DNA of 41,952 bases from Tissierellia bacterium (GCA_012728595.1 JAAYEU010000035.1:1-41952), one strand, 5' to 3'. Numbered from the stretch's first letter, positions 34,173-41,952 are shown. A program made the numbers and translations. Notes: generated by a model from the sequence alone, not told the origin.

Positions 34173-35159
34173 CTACCTCCCTTTTTCCTTGTGGTTAAAC
34201 AATTCCCTTTCTATCTCCACAAACTTCCTATTTACTTCTGCTGTAAATTCCTTGCCCCTTAGATAATCTAATGGTTGATCTATTTGGTCAATTACTATCC
34301 TATAGCTATGGAGTAGTTGGTTGTGTAATCCAAATTTATCCTTAAAATAACGGTTTGTTTTCTTATCTCCATACTTTGCATCACCAACTATTGGATGACC
34401 TATATCGGCTAGATGGGCCCTAATTTGATGGGTCCTGCCCGTTATGAGTTCAACTTCCAGCAGGGTATATTGACCAGATGACTTAATAACCCTTATATAA
34501 GTTTCTATTTCCTTTGAATCATCCTTTTTGCTCTGGCTTATTTCTACCCTATTTAATTCTACATCCTTAGATAAAAATCCTTTTATTCTTCCATCCTTTT
34601 TTACATCCCCTTTTACTATGGTTTTATAATACCTATTGATATATCTATTCTTAATTGCCTGATTAATGACCCTTAAAGCCTCATAATTTTTTGCTCCAAT
34701 GATTATTCCACTAGTATTCCTATCAAGTCTATTGCATATGGCTGGCTTAAAGGTCTTTTCAAATCTTGGATTATACTCCCCCTTCTTATATAGATAATAG
34801 ACCAGGGCATCTACTATATTCTTGCCATAGTCCTTATCAACTGAGTGGGATAGTAAACCAGCGGGTTTGTTAATTAAAATTATATTGTCATCTTCATAGA
34901 TTACATTAAGGTCTAATAAGCTTTTTTCTACCTTTTCCTTTTCCCTAAATTTTTCTATAGTCTCATCTGCTAGATAGAGTTGTATGGTATCCCCTTCATG
35001 GATTATGGTGTCTGGAGTAGCTTTCTTGTGATTTAATTTTATGTTTTTCTTTCTAAGCATCTTATATATAAAGCTATTTGGGGCCTTGGATAGGTATTTT
35101 TTCAAAAATCTATCTATTCTTTGTCCGCTATCATTTTTTCTAATATTTAACTCTTTCAA
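34173..35159 (-). CDS. RluA-family pseudouridine synthase
   Basis: 328 aa. An N-terminal S4 RNA-binding domain (RIDRFLKKYLSKAPNSFIYKMLRKKNIKLN) precedes the RluA catalytic domain. The catalytic Asp lies in CNRLDRNTSGII, the Asn-Arg-Leu-Asp variant of the usual HRLD motif, followed by ELITGRTHQIRAHLADIGHPIVGDAKYG. It isomerises uridine in 23S rRNA or tRNA. The start is TTG with AGGTG upstream; the earlier ATG is out of frame. It heads the co-oriented group that ends with the NlpC/P60 gene. Confidence 0.93.
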   Translation of the reverse strand: MKELNIRKNDSGQRIDRFLKKYLSKAPNSFIYKMLRKKNIKLNHKKATPDTIIHEGDTIQLYLADETIEKFREKEKVEKSLLDLNVIYEDDNIILINKPAGLLSHSVDKDYGKNIVDALVYYLYKKGEYNPRFEKTFKPAICNRLDRNTSGIIIGAKNYEALRVINQAIKNRYINRYYKTIVKGDVKKDGRIKGFLSKDVELNRVEISQSKKDDSKEIETYIRVIKSSGQYTLLEVELITGRTHQIRAHLADIGHPIVGDAKYGDKKTNRYFKDKFGLHNQLLHSYRIVIDQIDQPLDYLRGKEFTAEVNRKFVEIERELFNHKEKGR

Positions 35160-35186
35160 ACTTTCATCACCTTTTCCCTATACTTA

Positions 35187-35195
35187 TGCTATAAT
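35187..35195 (+). promoter_or_regulatory. Extended -10 promoter of the MltG-like gene
   Basis: TGC-TATAAT on the plus strand is a perfect extended -10, about 67 bp before the GTG start. The -35 region is poor. A TATAAT also occurs on the minus strand (35204-35199), so the divergent rluA promoter probably overlaps. Confidence 0.5.
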
Positions 35196-35261
35196 TATAT
35201 TATACATGAAGAAATAAGAAAACTTATTCCCTTATCAAACTTATTAAAAGAGGTGAACACC

Positions 35262-35765
35262 GTGAAGGACTTTATAGAAAAACTCAAAGATATAATATAC
35301 GATGGTATAGACTACATAATAATGGCTCTAGTAATTGCAGCTGTAGTATTGGTGATCAATTGGAGATTAGGTGGATTGTTTGCAAAGGATGCTACCGATA
35401 TTATTGCCGATAATACTCATGAAATTATTGAAGAAAATAATGATAATGATGATATAGATGAAAGCTCTACAAATGGCGAGCAAGTTTTAGAGAAGGATTC
35501 AGAAACTGCCCAAGATGAAGAGACGGATGAAAATCAAAAGGATGATATAAATAAGGAAGAAGAAGTGGTTCATATAAATATTCCACCCGGCTCATTACCA
35601 GCCAAAATTGGGGATATTCTAGTGGAAAGTGGATTAATCCAAGATAGAAATGAGTTCGTAAATAAGGTTGTGGAACTAAGGATGGAAACTAGATTAAAGT
35701 CTGGTGAATATGAAATAGCTAAAAATAGCTCATTAGAGGAGATAATACAAGTTCTTACAAAATAA
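35262..35765 (+). CDS. Membrane-anchored MltG-like protein with only the LysM-like domain
   Basis: 167 aa from the GTG at 35262 (RBS AGAGGTG 6 nt upstream; an earlier in-frame GTG overlaps the RBS). One membrane helix (about 17-36) is followed by a long, very acidic Asp/Glu/Asn-rich linker (about 48-105) and a C-terminal domain with IPPGSLPAKIGDILVESGLI and LKSGEYEIAKNSSLEEIIQVL. These are the LysM-like motifs of YceG/MltG endolytic transglycosylases, but the protein stops before the catalytic glutamate domain. It therefore cannot be a transglycosylase as such and may bind peptidoglycan or partner with MltG. It is one of the few plus-strand genes here. Confidence 0.82.
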   Translation: MKDFIEKLKDIIYDGIDYIIMALVIAAVVLVINWRLGGLFAKDATDIIADNTHEIIEENNDNDDIDESSTNGEQVLEKDSETAQDEETDENQKDDINKEEEVVHINIPPGSLPAKIGDILVESGLIQDRNEFVNKVVELRMETRLKSGEYEIAKNSSLEEIIQVLTK

Positions 35766-35789
35766 GGATGAAGGCATGCCTTCATCCTT
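35764..35789. terminator. Bidirectional terminator between convergent genes
   Basis: AAGGATGAAGGC and GCCTTCATCCTT are 12-bp perfect arms around AT. T-rich tracts follow on both strands, serving the MltG-like gene (plus) and the symporter gene (minus). Confidence 0.88.
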
Positions 35790-35800
35790 TTATTATGAAC

Positions 35801-37048
35801 TTATTCATCTTTGGTTAACTTTTTAGCTAACCAATCCTTCCCTTCAAGTATCCTTGTTACCATCATGGCTGCTACCGTGTCCCCAGTTACATTTATCATA
35901 GTAGCTGGTGGGTCTACCAGATAGCCAATAGTTGCAACTATTGGGAAGGCTTCCGGTGGAAAACCGTATAGGTTTACTATTAGCATTTCACCGATTAAGC
36001 CACCACCAGGAACTCCTGACATAACCACTCCACTTAATACTGAGATTATTATGGCAGTTACATAAGTTCCCAGGCCTTTAAAGGGTATATCGAATATACC
36101 AAATAAGAAAGATATCTTTAGTATGGCGCTTAAGCAGGAACCATCCATATGGGCTGTAGCCCCAATGGGGATTACAATATCCCTAATGTCCTTAGGAACT
36201 CCTATCCTCTTTGCCGAACTTAAATTAACGGGTATTGTAGCAATACTGCTTTGGGTAGCCAAGGAAGTAATTGCCACTGGGAATATATTTTTGAAAAAGA
36301 CCTTTACTCCTGCCATTCCGCTGGCAAAGTAGGAATAAAAGAAAAAGGCTATAAAAAAGTATAAAATGCAAAGTGGATAATATACAGCCATGGCCCTTGC
36401 ATAGGAACCCAATAACTCTGGTCCAAAGTTTCCAATCAAGGACGCAAAGTAGGCTCCTAAACCAATGGGTGCATAGTACATGATTAGGGATACCATTTTC
36501 AAGAATACATCGGATAAAAGATTTAGTAAATCAGTAATGGGCTTTGCTTTTTCTCCCAACAGGCTAACGCAAATTCCAAAGAAGATAGAAAATATTATCA
36601 ATGGGAGCATGTTCTTCCTGGATATCAGTTCTGGAAAATCGCTTACCGTTACGGCTTTAACAATTTGTTCCCCAGTCTTTAGGGGTGCAATTTCCTCCGC
36701 TACTTCCATAGCTATATTTACTCCCTTAGCTGGAGGATAGACATTTACCACAATTATCATTAATACGGAAGCTATAATTCCGGTGACTACAAATACTAAA
36801 AGCATACTTCCTATGATTTTTCCAAGCCTTTTCATGTCCACTATGCTGGATACGGCGCTGGAAATGGTCACAAATACCAAAGGTACTACTATTGTAAACA
36901 TGATATTTAGGAATATGTCTCCTAAAGGTTGAAAGATAGTAGCTTTTTCTCCCATTACAAGGCCTATTATGCTACCTAAAAGAATGGAAGACAATAGTAT
37001 AATGGGAAATCTGTAATAGGTCCAAAAACTCTTTTTATTTTCCGCCAT
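35801..37048 (-). CDS. Dicarboxylate/amino acid:cation symporter (DAACS family)
   Basis: 415 aa with eight or so membrane spans and two re-entrant loops. Diagnostic motifs: the serine-rich loop SLATQSSIATIPV, GATAHMDGS (the NMDGT cation site of GltPh with His and Ser substitutions), and SGVPGGG in the second hairpin loop. The fold takes up glutamate, aspartate, dicarboxylates or small neutral amino acids with H+ or Na+; the HMDGS variant makes me avoid naming a substrate. RBS TGGAGG precedes the ATG, and a strong promoter lies just upstream. Confidence 0.92.
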   Translation of the reverse strand: MAENKKSFWTYYRFPIILLSSILLGSIIGLVMGEKATIFQPLGDIFLNIMFTIVVPLVFVTISSAVSSIVDMKRLGKIIGSMLLVFVVTGIIASVLMIIVVNVYPPAKGVNIAMEVAEEIAPLKTGEQIVKAVTVSDFPELISRKNMLPLIIFSIFFGICVSLLGEKAKPITDLLNLLSDVFLKMVSLIMYYAPIGLGAYFASLIGNFGPELLGSYARAMAVYYPLCILYFFIAFFFYSYFASGMAGVKVFFKNIFPVAITSLATQSSIATIPVNLSSAKRIGVPKDIRDIVIPIGATAHMDGSCLSAILKISFLFGIFDIPFKGLGTYVTAIIISVLSGVVMSGVPGGGLIGEMLIVNLYGFPPEAFPIVATIGYLVDPPATMINVTGDTVAAMMVTRILEGKDWLAKKLTKDE

Positions 37049-37071
37049 AAATATACCTCCAATTCCTATAG

Positions 37072-37100
37072 ATAATAGATACTCAATTATCCCTAATCAA
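37072..37100 (-). promoter_or_regulatory. Promoter of the DAACS symporter gene
   Basis: Minus strand TTGATT (37100-37095), a 17-nt spacer, TATTAT (37077-37072), 24 bp before the ATG. Confidence 0.65.
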
Positions 37101-37159
37101 TCAGCCTAAATATTGTAAGAAGTTTTCAGCCTGACCAAATACATTATATATTATTCCTA

Positions 37160-37993
37160 CTAAAATGAAAATATGCCATCACAAATTCTAGTAGCATCAC
37201 CTTTCATATATACCTCTCCGTCCTTCCCTAATTCTACCTCCAGCTTTCCACCTTCAGTTTTTACAAGGACCCTTTCATCCAATTTCCCTAAGTAATTTCC
37301 TATGACAACACTGGCACAGGAACCAGTACCACAGCCTAGAGTTCTGCCTGCACCCCTTTCCCAGGTGTAGATATTGATTTTATCCCTATCTATTAGTTTT
37401 ACAAAGTTTACATTGATTTTAGCTGGAAATAAAGGATGGTTTTCCAACTTCCTCCCTATTCCATTTATGTCTATTCCATCTATATGATCTACGAATATTA
37501 CCAAATGGGGAACCCCCATCAATACTGCTGAATATATAAACTCTTCTCCATCTATCTCAATAGTCTCTTCTATTGCTTTATCCTTTTCTATATCTACGGG
37601 AATGTCCTTGGGGTTAAAATTAGGCTTTCCCATATTGACCTTGATACTCTTTACCAGCCCTTCATCATTGCTTTCCAGCCAAATAGTCTTAATACCTGCC
37701 AGAGTTTCCACCTGGAATATATCCTTATCGACTAATCCCTCTTCATAGACATATTTAGAAAAACACCTTATTCCATTACCGCACATTTCCCCTTCTGAAC
37801 CATCGGAGTTATAATAAACCATTTTAATATCTGCTACATCCGACTTTTCACAGACCAGTATCCCGTCTGCCCCTACGGAAAAATGCCTATGGCAATAGCG
37901 TTTTGCAAGAGTTCCATAATCCTCTATATGGTATTTTAATCCATTAAATACGACAAAATCATTGCCTGCAGCTACCATCTTGGTAAATTTCAT
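37160..37993 (-). CDS. dapF: Diaminopimelate epimerase
   Basis: 277 aa, standard length. The two catalytic cysteines are in place: Cys71 in NSDGSEGEMCGNGIRC and Cys221 in ERGAGRTLGCGTGSCA. The N-terminus MVAAGNDFVVFN fits the family. It converts LL- to meso-diaminopimelate, the lysine precursor and peptidoglycan cross-linking residue. This implies a meso-DAP wall, which agrees with the murein peptidases in this window. RBS GGGGGG is 6 nt before the ATG. Confidence 0.97.
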   Translation of the reverse strand: MKFTKMVAAGNDFVVFNGLKYHIEDYGTLAKRYCHRHFSVGADGILVCEKSDVADIKMVYYNSDGSEGEMCGNGIRCFSKYVYEEGLVDKDIFQVETLAGIKTIWLESNDEGLVKSIKVNMGKPNFNPKDIPVDIEKDKAIEETIEIDGEEFIYSAVLMGVPHLVIFVDHIDGIDINGIGRKLENHPLFPAKINVNFVKLIDRDKINIYTWERGAGRTLGCGTGSCASVVIGNYLGKLDERVLVKTEGGKLEVELGKDGEVYMKGDATRICDGIFSF

Positions 37994-38060
37994 TGTAATC
38001 CCCCCTTAATAAGAAATTAAATTTAAATTATCAAAATATTTATACTTGCCCCACAACCTC

Positions 38061-38087
38061 AAAATAGTAGCCTTTAGCTGCTATTTT
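38061..38087 (-). terminator. Terminator after the 183-aa gene
   Basis: AAAATAGTAGC and GCTGCTATTTT form an 11-bp stem with one G-T type mismatch and a 5-nt loop, ending in TTTT on the minus strand. The gene's stop codon overlaps its edge. Confidence 0.7.
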
Positions 38088-38637
38088 AATACCTTTCATT
38101 GATATATTCATCTATTAAAGATTTTTTCATCCTGTCAATAAATACTCCTTCTTCCTTCAATATATCCAGTAGCCAAGGACTGGTAGAGTGAAATATAGCG
38201 TCTTTATAATCTAATAGAACTATTTCATATAATTTATCCTGTAAATATTTTGACTCTACCTGTATGAAATAAGCTTCTACATTCTTGAATTCTAGGAAAC
38301 GTAATAGTTGCAGAGTTGCCCTATCCTTTAAATGGTAGTATTCATGTCCCATATTTTTATAGTGGATATAGTATTTATCATGTTTCCTAGACCTTCTTAC
38401 GTCCTTAGATAGCATCATATAATACTTTGCTAGTACATTATAGTACTGATAGTTATACATCCCCTTTTCAAAACTATCAATTTTTGAAAAGGGCTTGATG
38501 TTCATAGCTTGAACAAAGTTAAAATTGTATTCTAAAAATTCCTTTTTGGTAATATCACCATTTGTATATTGAATTATTAGGGAAGATCTGTTTTGAAAAA
38601 AAGTTTCAAATAATCCTTTTCTCTTAAACTGCGCCAA
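38086..38637 (-). CDS. Conserved-looking hypothetical protein, rich in aromatic residues
   Basis: 183 aa, start TTG with GGGTG 6 nt upstream. The sequence is helical and rich in Tyr, Phe and Lys (FETFFQNRSSLIIQYTNGDITKKEFLEYNF, and YYIHYKNMGHEYYHLKDRATLQLL in character), with no signal peptide, membrane span or metal motif. I recall a Clostridia-wide uncharacterised family of this appearance (possibly DUF6648) but cannot confirm it. It follows the rsuA-like gene and has its own extended -10 promoter and terminator. No function can be given. Confidence 0.75.
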   Translation of the reverse strand: MAQFKRKGLFETFFQNRSSLIIQYTNGDITKKEFLEYNFNFVQAMNIKPFSKIDSFEKGMYNYQYYNVLAKYYMMLSKDVRRSRKHDKYYIHYKNMGHEYYHLKDRATLQLLRFLEFKNVEAYFIQVESKYLQDKLYEIVLLDYKDAIFHSTSPWLLDILKEEGVFIDRMKKSLIDEYINERY

Positions 38638-38671
38638 TTATAACACCCTATCTAATATTAACTCTTAATTG

Positions 38672-38680
38672 ATTATACCA
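38672..38680 (-). promoter_or_regulatory. Extended -10 promoter of the 183-aa gene
   Basis: Minus strand TGG-TATAAT (38680-38672), 35 bp before the TTG start; no convincing -35. It lies between the rsuA-like stop and this gene. Confidence 0.5.
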
Positions 38681-38685
38681 TACTT

Positions 38686-39402
38686 TTATCTTTTTTCCTT
38701 TAATAATTGGATTTCTTCCTTTGTTAATTCTCTATACTGGCCTAATTCCAGCCTATCATCCAATTCTAATGGACCAAATCTAATCCTCTTAAGGTAAACC
38801 ACCTCCATCCCAAGTGCTTTAAACATCCTCTTTACTTGATGGAATTTACCCTCCTTCAAAGTCAGCTTAACCCTTGAAATATAATCAGGCTCAATTATTT
38901 CCAATTTTGAAGGCAAGGTTTTGTAACCATCGTCTAATATTATCCCCTCTTTAAATTTAAGTATATATTTTTCATCTACATATCCATCTACTTCAACGTA
39001 GTAGGTCTTATCGACTCCTTTTTTAGGTGACAATAGTTCATGGGCTAATTTACCATCATTAGTCAATATCAATAATCCTTCAGTATCCTTATCCAGCCTT
39101 CCTGCTGGAAAGGGGTTAAAAATTAAATATTCTTGGTCAATTAAGTCCAAGACAGTCCTGTTTACTGGGTCAAAGGTGGAAGAAACTACTCCCTTTGGTT
39201 TATTCAGCATAATATAGATATATTTCCTATACTCCACTTCTATTCCATCGACTACTATATTATCATTATATGGATCGATTTTATAGTCATTCTTTACTAT
39301 AAGCTCTCCATTCACCAATACCCTACCCTCTTTTATGAGCTTTTTTACATCTTTACGGCTACCATAACCCATGTTAGATAAAATTTTATCTAATCTTTCC
39401 AT
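38686..39402 (-). CDS. RsuA/RluB-family pseudouridine synthase
   Basis: 238 aa. S4 domain (RLDKILSNMGYGSRKDVKKLIKEGRVLVNG) and catalytic domain with MLNKPKGVVSS, the catalytic Asp in PAGRLDKDTEGLLILTNDG, and EGKFHQVKRMFKALG. This subfamily modifies one uridine in 16S (RsuA, U516) or 23S rRNA (RluB/E/F). The length and short S4 linker fit RsuA best. RBS GAGGAG precedes the ATG; the promoter overlaps that of the divergent DUF1540 gene. Confidence 0.93.
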   Translation of the reverse strand: MERLDKILSNMGYGSRKDVKKLIKEGRVLVNGELIVKNDYKIDPYNDNIVVDGIEVEYRKYIYIMLNKPKGVVSSTFDPVNRTVLDLIDQEYLIFNPFPAGRLDKDTEGLLILTNDGKLAHELLSPKKGVDKTYYVEVDGYVDEKYILKFKEGIILDDGYKTLPSKLEIIEPDYISRVKLTLKEGKFHQVKRMFKALGMEVVYLKRIRFGPLELDDRLELGQYRELTKEEIQLLKEKR

Positions 39403-39433
39403 CTTTTACAACTCTCCTCATTTTTTCTATAAG

Positions 39434-39471
39434 ATAATATAATTGATAATAAATCCATTCAATAGTATTTA
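39434..39471. promoter_or_regulatory. Interleaved divergent promoters (rsuA-like minus, DUF1540 plus)
   Basis: Minus: TTGAAT (39462-39457), 17 nt, TATTAT (39439-39434). Plus: TTGATA (39443-39448), 17 nt, TATTTA (39466-39471). The two promoters share about 20 bp, so polymerase could occupy only one at a time. The DUF1540 leader would be about 110 nt, AT-rich, with no recognisable riboswitch. Confidence 0.5.
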
Positions 39472-39588
39472 TAAAGCCAAAAATCCATTAACAAAATTAC
39501 CTAAAATCTATAAGTATAAATCATTTATAAAATCACAAACTAATGGTAGTCAAAAAATTTTGTATCTAATAAAGGAGAGAAGGATATT

Positions 39589-39780
39589 ATGCGTGTAGAA
39601 AAAACTAACCAACCTCTACCAGGTGTAAAATGTGTTGTAAATACTTGCCATTATTATGTTTCCGGTGACCAATGTAGTGCTGCAAAAATAGAAATTCAGC
39701 CTAGAAATGCAGGAACAACTGAGGATACCGACTGTGCTACCTTTAGGCCTGAAAACACTACTAATCAATCTATGCACTGA
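39589..39780 (+). CDS. DUF1540 small cysteine-rich protein
   Basis: 63 aa with four cysteines (15, 20, 29, 49) in the DUF1540 pattern: VKCVVNTCHYY, DQCSAAKIEIQP, DTDCATF. The spacing suggests a metal-binding knuckle, probably zinc, but the role of the family is unknown. RBS GGAGAGAAGG precedes the ATG, and a strong terminator follows. It is transcribed alone, divergent from the rsuA-like gene. Confidence 0.92.
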   Translation: MRVEKTNQPLPGVKCVVNTCHYYVSGDQCSAAKIEIQPRNAGTTEDTDCATFRPENTTNQSMH

Positions 39781-39781
39781 T

Positions 39782-39816
39782 AAGTATTAAGGCAGGAGCT
39801 TCCTGCCTTAATACTT
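39782..39816. terminator. Strong bidirectional terminator
   Basis: AAGTATTAAGGCAGGA and TCCTGCCTTAATACTT are 16-bp perfect arms around GCT. T-rich DNA follows on the plus strand. It lies between the convergent DUF1540 and radical SAM genes. Confidence 0.9.
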
Positions 39817-39819
39817 TTA

Positions 39820-40776
39820 TTATTTTCCTTTTAAGGCTTTTCCATTTAAATAATTACACTTAATTCCTTGTTTGCTATTCCTTTTTTCCATTTCTTCCAC
39901 TATTTCATCCCTTATCTTCCACCAGCTTTCGTTCCAGTTAACAAATAAGGTATTTTCTTCTGGAGCCCTTCCTATAATCCTTTGAACTATAATGTTTTGG
40001 TCTAAATACTCCAAAAATGTAATTACCCTTTCCTTATACTCCTCCTTGGATATTAATTCTACTTGTCCTTCTTCATACATTTCTCCCAATTTAGTGTTTT
40101 TTACTATATACAAGGCGTGAAGTTTAACCTCATCTACAGCTAGGGCAGATAAGACTTTTGCATTTTCAATTACATCCTCCATATTATCCCAAGGAAGATT
40201 TAATATTAAGTGAACACAGGACCTAATTCCATATCTTTTACATCTAATTACAGCATCTATGAATTCGGCTAAGGAATGACCCCTATTGATTTTCTTTAGG
40301 GTATGGTAGTTTACAGTCTGCAAACCCAATTCTAAGGTTATTTCCAAATCCCTTTCCTCTTTGAGCTTGGCTAGGTATTCAAGATAATCATCGCTTATAC
40401 AATCGGGCCTAGTGGATATGGAGATTCCCACTACTCCTTCTACTATGGCTTCCTCAACATATCTTTTGAAGTCCTCCAAGGGCAGGTAGGTGTTTGTAAA
40501 GTTTTGAAAATAGGAAATGAATTTCTTAGCCTTATATCTTTTACTAATATAGTCCTTATTTTTTTCCACCTGCTCCTTAACGGAAAGGATATTGGGAAGA
40601 TTTTCAAAGGAACCTCCCTCTTCCCCACAGAATATGCAGCCTCCCTTCCCTACGCATCCGTCCCTATTTGGGCAGGTAAGGGGAAGGCTTATGGGGAGTT
40701 TATAAACCTTTTCACCAAATCTCTCCCTTAAATATTTTGAATAGACTCTGTATACTGTTATTTCCAATTCTTCCAC
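39820..40776 (-). CDS. Radical SAM protein, TIGR01212/YhcC family
   Basis: 318 aa. The N-terminus (YRVYSKYLRERFGEKVYKLPISLPLTCPNRDG) and the Fe-S cysteines in CPNRDGCVGKGGCIFC match the YhcC-type family; the spacing is longer than the common CxxxCxxC. ISISTRPDCI and LELGLQTVNYHTLKKINRGH are typical elongator-like radical SAM motifs. The reaction is not established for the family; tRNA or rRNA modification is often suspected. The start is uncertain: GTG at 40776 is weak, while TTG at 40767 has AGGTGG 5 nt upstream. It is 30 nt after bcp. Confidence 0.9.
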   Translation of the reverse strand: MEELEITVYRVYSKYLRERFGEKVYKLPISLPLTCPNRDGCVGKGGCIFCGEEGGSFENLPNILSVKEQVEKNKDYISKRYKAKKFISYFQNFTNTYLPLEDFKRYVEEAIVEGVVGISISTRPDCISDDYLEYLAKLKEERDLEITLELGLQTVNYHTLKKINRGHSLAEFIDAVIRCKRYGIRSCVHLILNLPWDNMEDVIENAKVLSALAVDEVKLHALYIVKNTKLGEMYEEGQVELISKEEYKERVITFLEYLDQNIIVQRIIGRAPEENTLFVNWNESWWKIRDEIVEEMEKRNSKQGIKCNYLNGKALKGK

Positions 40777-40806
40777 CTTTTCTAAAAAAATATTTATTAA
40801 TCCCCA

Positions 40807-41262
40807 TCAAGATTCCAATTCATCCCTTATGAAAGTTAAGACCTTTTCCGCATGGCCCTTTGCCCTTATATTTCTAAATTCCTTCACCAATTTGCCATCT
40901 TTATCAAATATGAAGGTAGACCTTTCTACCCCCATGTATTCCCTTCCAAACATCTTCTTTAATTTCATAACTCCAAATAGCTTATGGACTTCTTCGGTTG
41001 GATCGCTTAAAAGCAGGAAGGGTAGCTTGTGCTTGTCTCTAAATTTAGCATGGGATTCTAGACTGTCCCTACTTATTCCAAGGATAACCGTATTAAGTTT
41101 TTTAAATTCATCATATAAATCCCTAAACTCAGTGGCTTCGGTAGTACAACCTGCAGTATTATCCCTAGGATAAAAATATAATACCACATTTTGACCTTTA
41201 AAATCCTCTAGGGAAACATCCCTTCCATCGGTTTCCTTTAAAGTAAAATTGTACTTAGACAT
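40807..41262 (-). CDS. bcp: Thiol peroxidase of the Bcp/PrxQ family, 1-Cys form
   Basis: 151 aa, full length. The peroxidatic Cys39 is in YPRDNTAGCTTEA, with the conserved Arg in VERSTFIFDKDG. There is no other cysteine in the protein, so the resolving Cys found five residues later in E. coli Bcp is absent and an external thiol must resolve the sulfenate. It reduces peroxides and organic hydroperoxides in the cytoplasm. It lies 10 nt after the HAD gene with RBS AGGAGGGGG. Confidence 0.95.
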   Translation of the reverse strand: MSKYNFTLKETDGRDVSLEDFKGQNVVLYFYPRDNTAGCTTEATEFRDLYDEFKKLNTVILGISRDSLESHAKFRDKHKLPFLLLSDPTEEVHKLFGVMKLKKMFGREYMGVERSTFIFDKDGKLVKEFRNIRAKGHAEKVLTFIRDELES

Positions 41263-41272
41263 ACTCCCCCTC

Positions 41273-41952
41273 CTATAGTTTTAAGATTTTCCTCAATTCA
41301 AAGGCTACTCCCGCTTGGTTGTTGTCCTTTTCTGTAATGATATCGGCTACCTTTTTAGCCCCCTTGCTGGCATTTTTCATGGCTATGCCACAGCCGGCTT
41401 TCTTTATCATCTGTATGTCGTTATTATCATCTCCAATAGCGATAATTTCCTCTTCAGCTACTCCCTTTTCTTTAGCATATTCCGATAAGCTTAACCACTT
41501 ATTGCCTAAGGGATTCATTACCTCCAATAAAGCCTCTGCTATTACAATGTTTTCCATCACATGGGAGCTATATCTGTTGGGATATCTTTTACTTATATCC
41601 AAATGGAAATTTACTAACTCCTCCCTATTACCAGCATAAACCACTGCTAATATCCTATCCTCATCCATTTCCAAATAGCTTTCTACTTCTCTATATCTTT
41701 TTTCCCCCTTGGATATATAGTTATTGTTCCCCTTATCCAATTCAATAATAAGGTCTATCCCTTCTTCAAATCCGTCTATATGGACTATCGGCTGTAACCC
41801 CCTTTTTTTCCCTTCTTTAATTAGGGTTTTAAAATCCTTTATATCCAAATATTTCTTGATTATTATTCCATCATCAGCAGTACTTCTTACTATATTGCCG
41901 TTGTTGGCAAGGATTACCAAGGGCTTTCTTACATCCTTTAATAACTGTTTTG
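41273..41952 (-). CDS. HAD-superfamily Cof-type phosphatase, N-terminus beyond window
   Basis: The open frame runs from 41273 to the right edge without a start, so about the first 40 residues, including the nucleophile DxD motif, are missing. The visible part has KPLVILANNGNIV (motif II, with Asn-Asn-Gly where Ser/Thr-Asn-Gly is common), the C2 cap, and IAIGDDNNDIQMIKKAGCGIAMKNA with motif III/IV acidic residues. Cof-type HAD enzymes dephosphorylate sugar phosphates, FMN or similar metabolites. Co-transcribed with bcp. Confidence 0.9.
   Translation of the reverse strand, partial: KQLLKDVRKPLVILANNGNIVRSTADDGIIIKKYLDIKDFKTLIKEGKKRGLQPIVHIDGFEEGIDLIIELDKGNNNYISKGEKRYREVESYLEMDEDRILAVVYAGNREELVNFHLDISKRYPNRYSSHVMENIVIAEALLEVMNPLGNKWLSLSEYAKEKGVAEEEIIAIGDDNNDIQMIKKAGCGIAMKNASKGAKKVADIITEKDNNQAGVAFELRKILKL

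Noticed and set aside
34173-35159. Inactive RluA because HRLD is replaced by NRLD
   Set aside because: The catalytic Asp is still present and this Asn variant is, to my knowledge, seen in clostridial RluA relatives.
39466-39588. Riboswitch in the DUF1540 leader
   Set aside because: The leader is AT-rich without a recognisable aptamer or terminator structure.
1-41952. CRISPR arrays, tRNA or rRNA genes, insertion sequences or prophage
   Set aside because: No regularly spaced repeats, cloverleaf-like sequence, transposase or phage genes were found on reading.

Overview
The window is AT-rich chromosomal DNA (estimated by eye), densely coding, with strong GGAGG-type ribosome binding sites and almost all genes on the minus strand. 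The gene content points to an anaerobic low-GC Gram-positive of the Clostridia, perhaps the Tissierellia (an impression, not a test): AddAB, a WalR/PhoP-type two-component operon with a NodB deacetylase, an Ami/Opp-type peptide transporter, a TGS-kinase fusion, a DUF1540 protein and DapF. No rRNA, tRNA, CRISPR array, insertion sequence or phage gene was seen. Both edges cut genes: a lytS-like sensor on the left and a HAD phosphatase on the right.

Layout in minus-strand transcription order, right to left. (a) 41952-39820: HAD phosphatase, 1-Cys Bcp peroxiredoxin, TIGR01212-type radical SAM protein. (b) 39780-37160: a plus-strand DUF1540 gene divergent from an RsuA-type pseudouridine synthase, then a conserved hypothetical and dapF. 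(c) 37048-35801: a DAACS-family symporter, convergent with a small plus-strand MltG-like LysM-fold protein. (d) 35159-30230: RluA-type synthase, TGS-nucleoside kinase fusion, glutaminase and a membrane-anchored NlpC/P60 peptidase, closely packed. (e) 30095-20175: L-Ala-D/L-Glu epimerase, a sigma-54 activator, a good -24/-12 promoter, then oppABCDF and a cytoplasmic YkfC-type NlpC/P60 peptidase. (f) 20074-7806: an eight-gene run from one promoter to one terminator: nagZ (broken by one in-frame TGA), ROK kinase, addB, addA, alpha/beta hydrolase, Xre-TPR regulator, a small membrane protein and a 630-aa membrane protein of unknown function. (g) 7702-5157: MarR and an ABC exporter with a palindromic operator, then a small conserved gene whose RBS lies inside a terminator-like hairpin. 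(h) 5026-389: NodB deacetylase, response regulator, histidine kinase and lipoprotein, preceded by a WalR-type direct repeat. (i) 1-291: start of a lytS-like gene.

The common theme is the cell wall and its turnover. Regions d, e and f together encode enzymes that could cut stem peptides outside the cell, import the peptides, cleave them in the cytoplasm, epimerise L-Ala-D-Glu, release amino sugar (NagZ) and phosphorylate a sugar (ROK). The unusual part is that peptide import and the final peptidase appear to be controlled by a dedicated sigma-54 activator encoded next to the epimerase. The deacetylase/two-component operon and the MltG-like protein add further wall functions.
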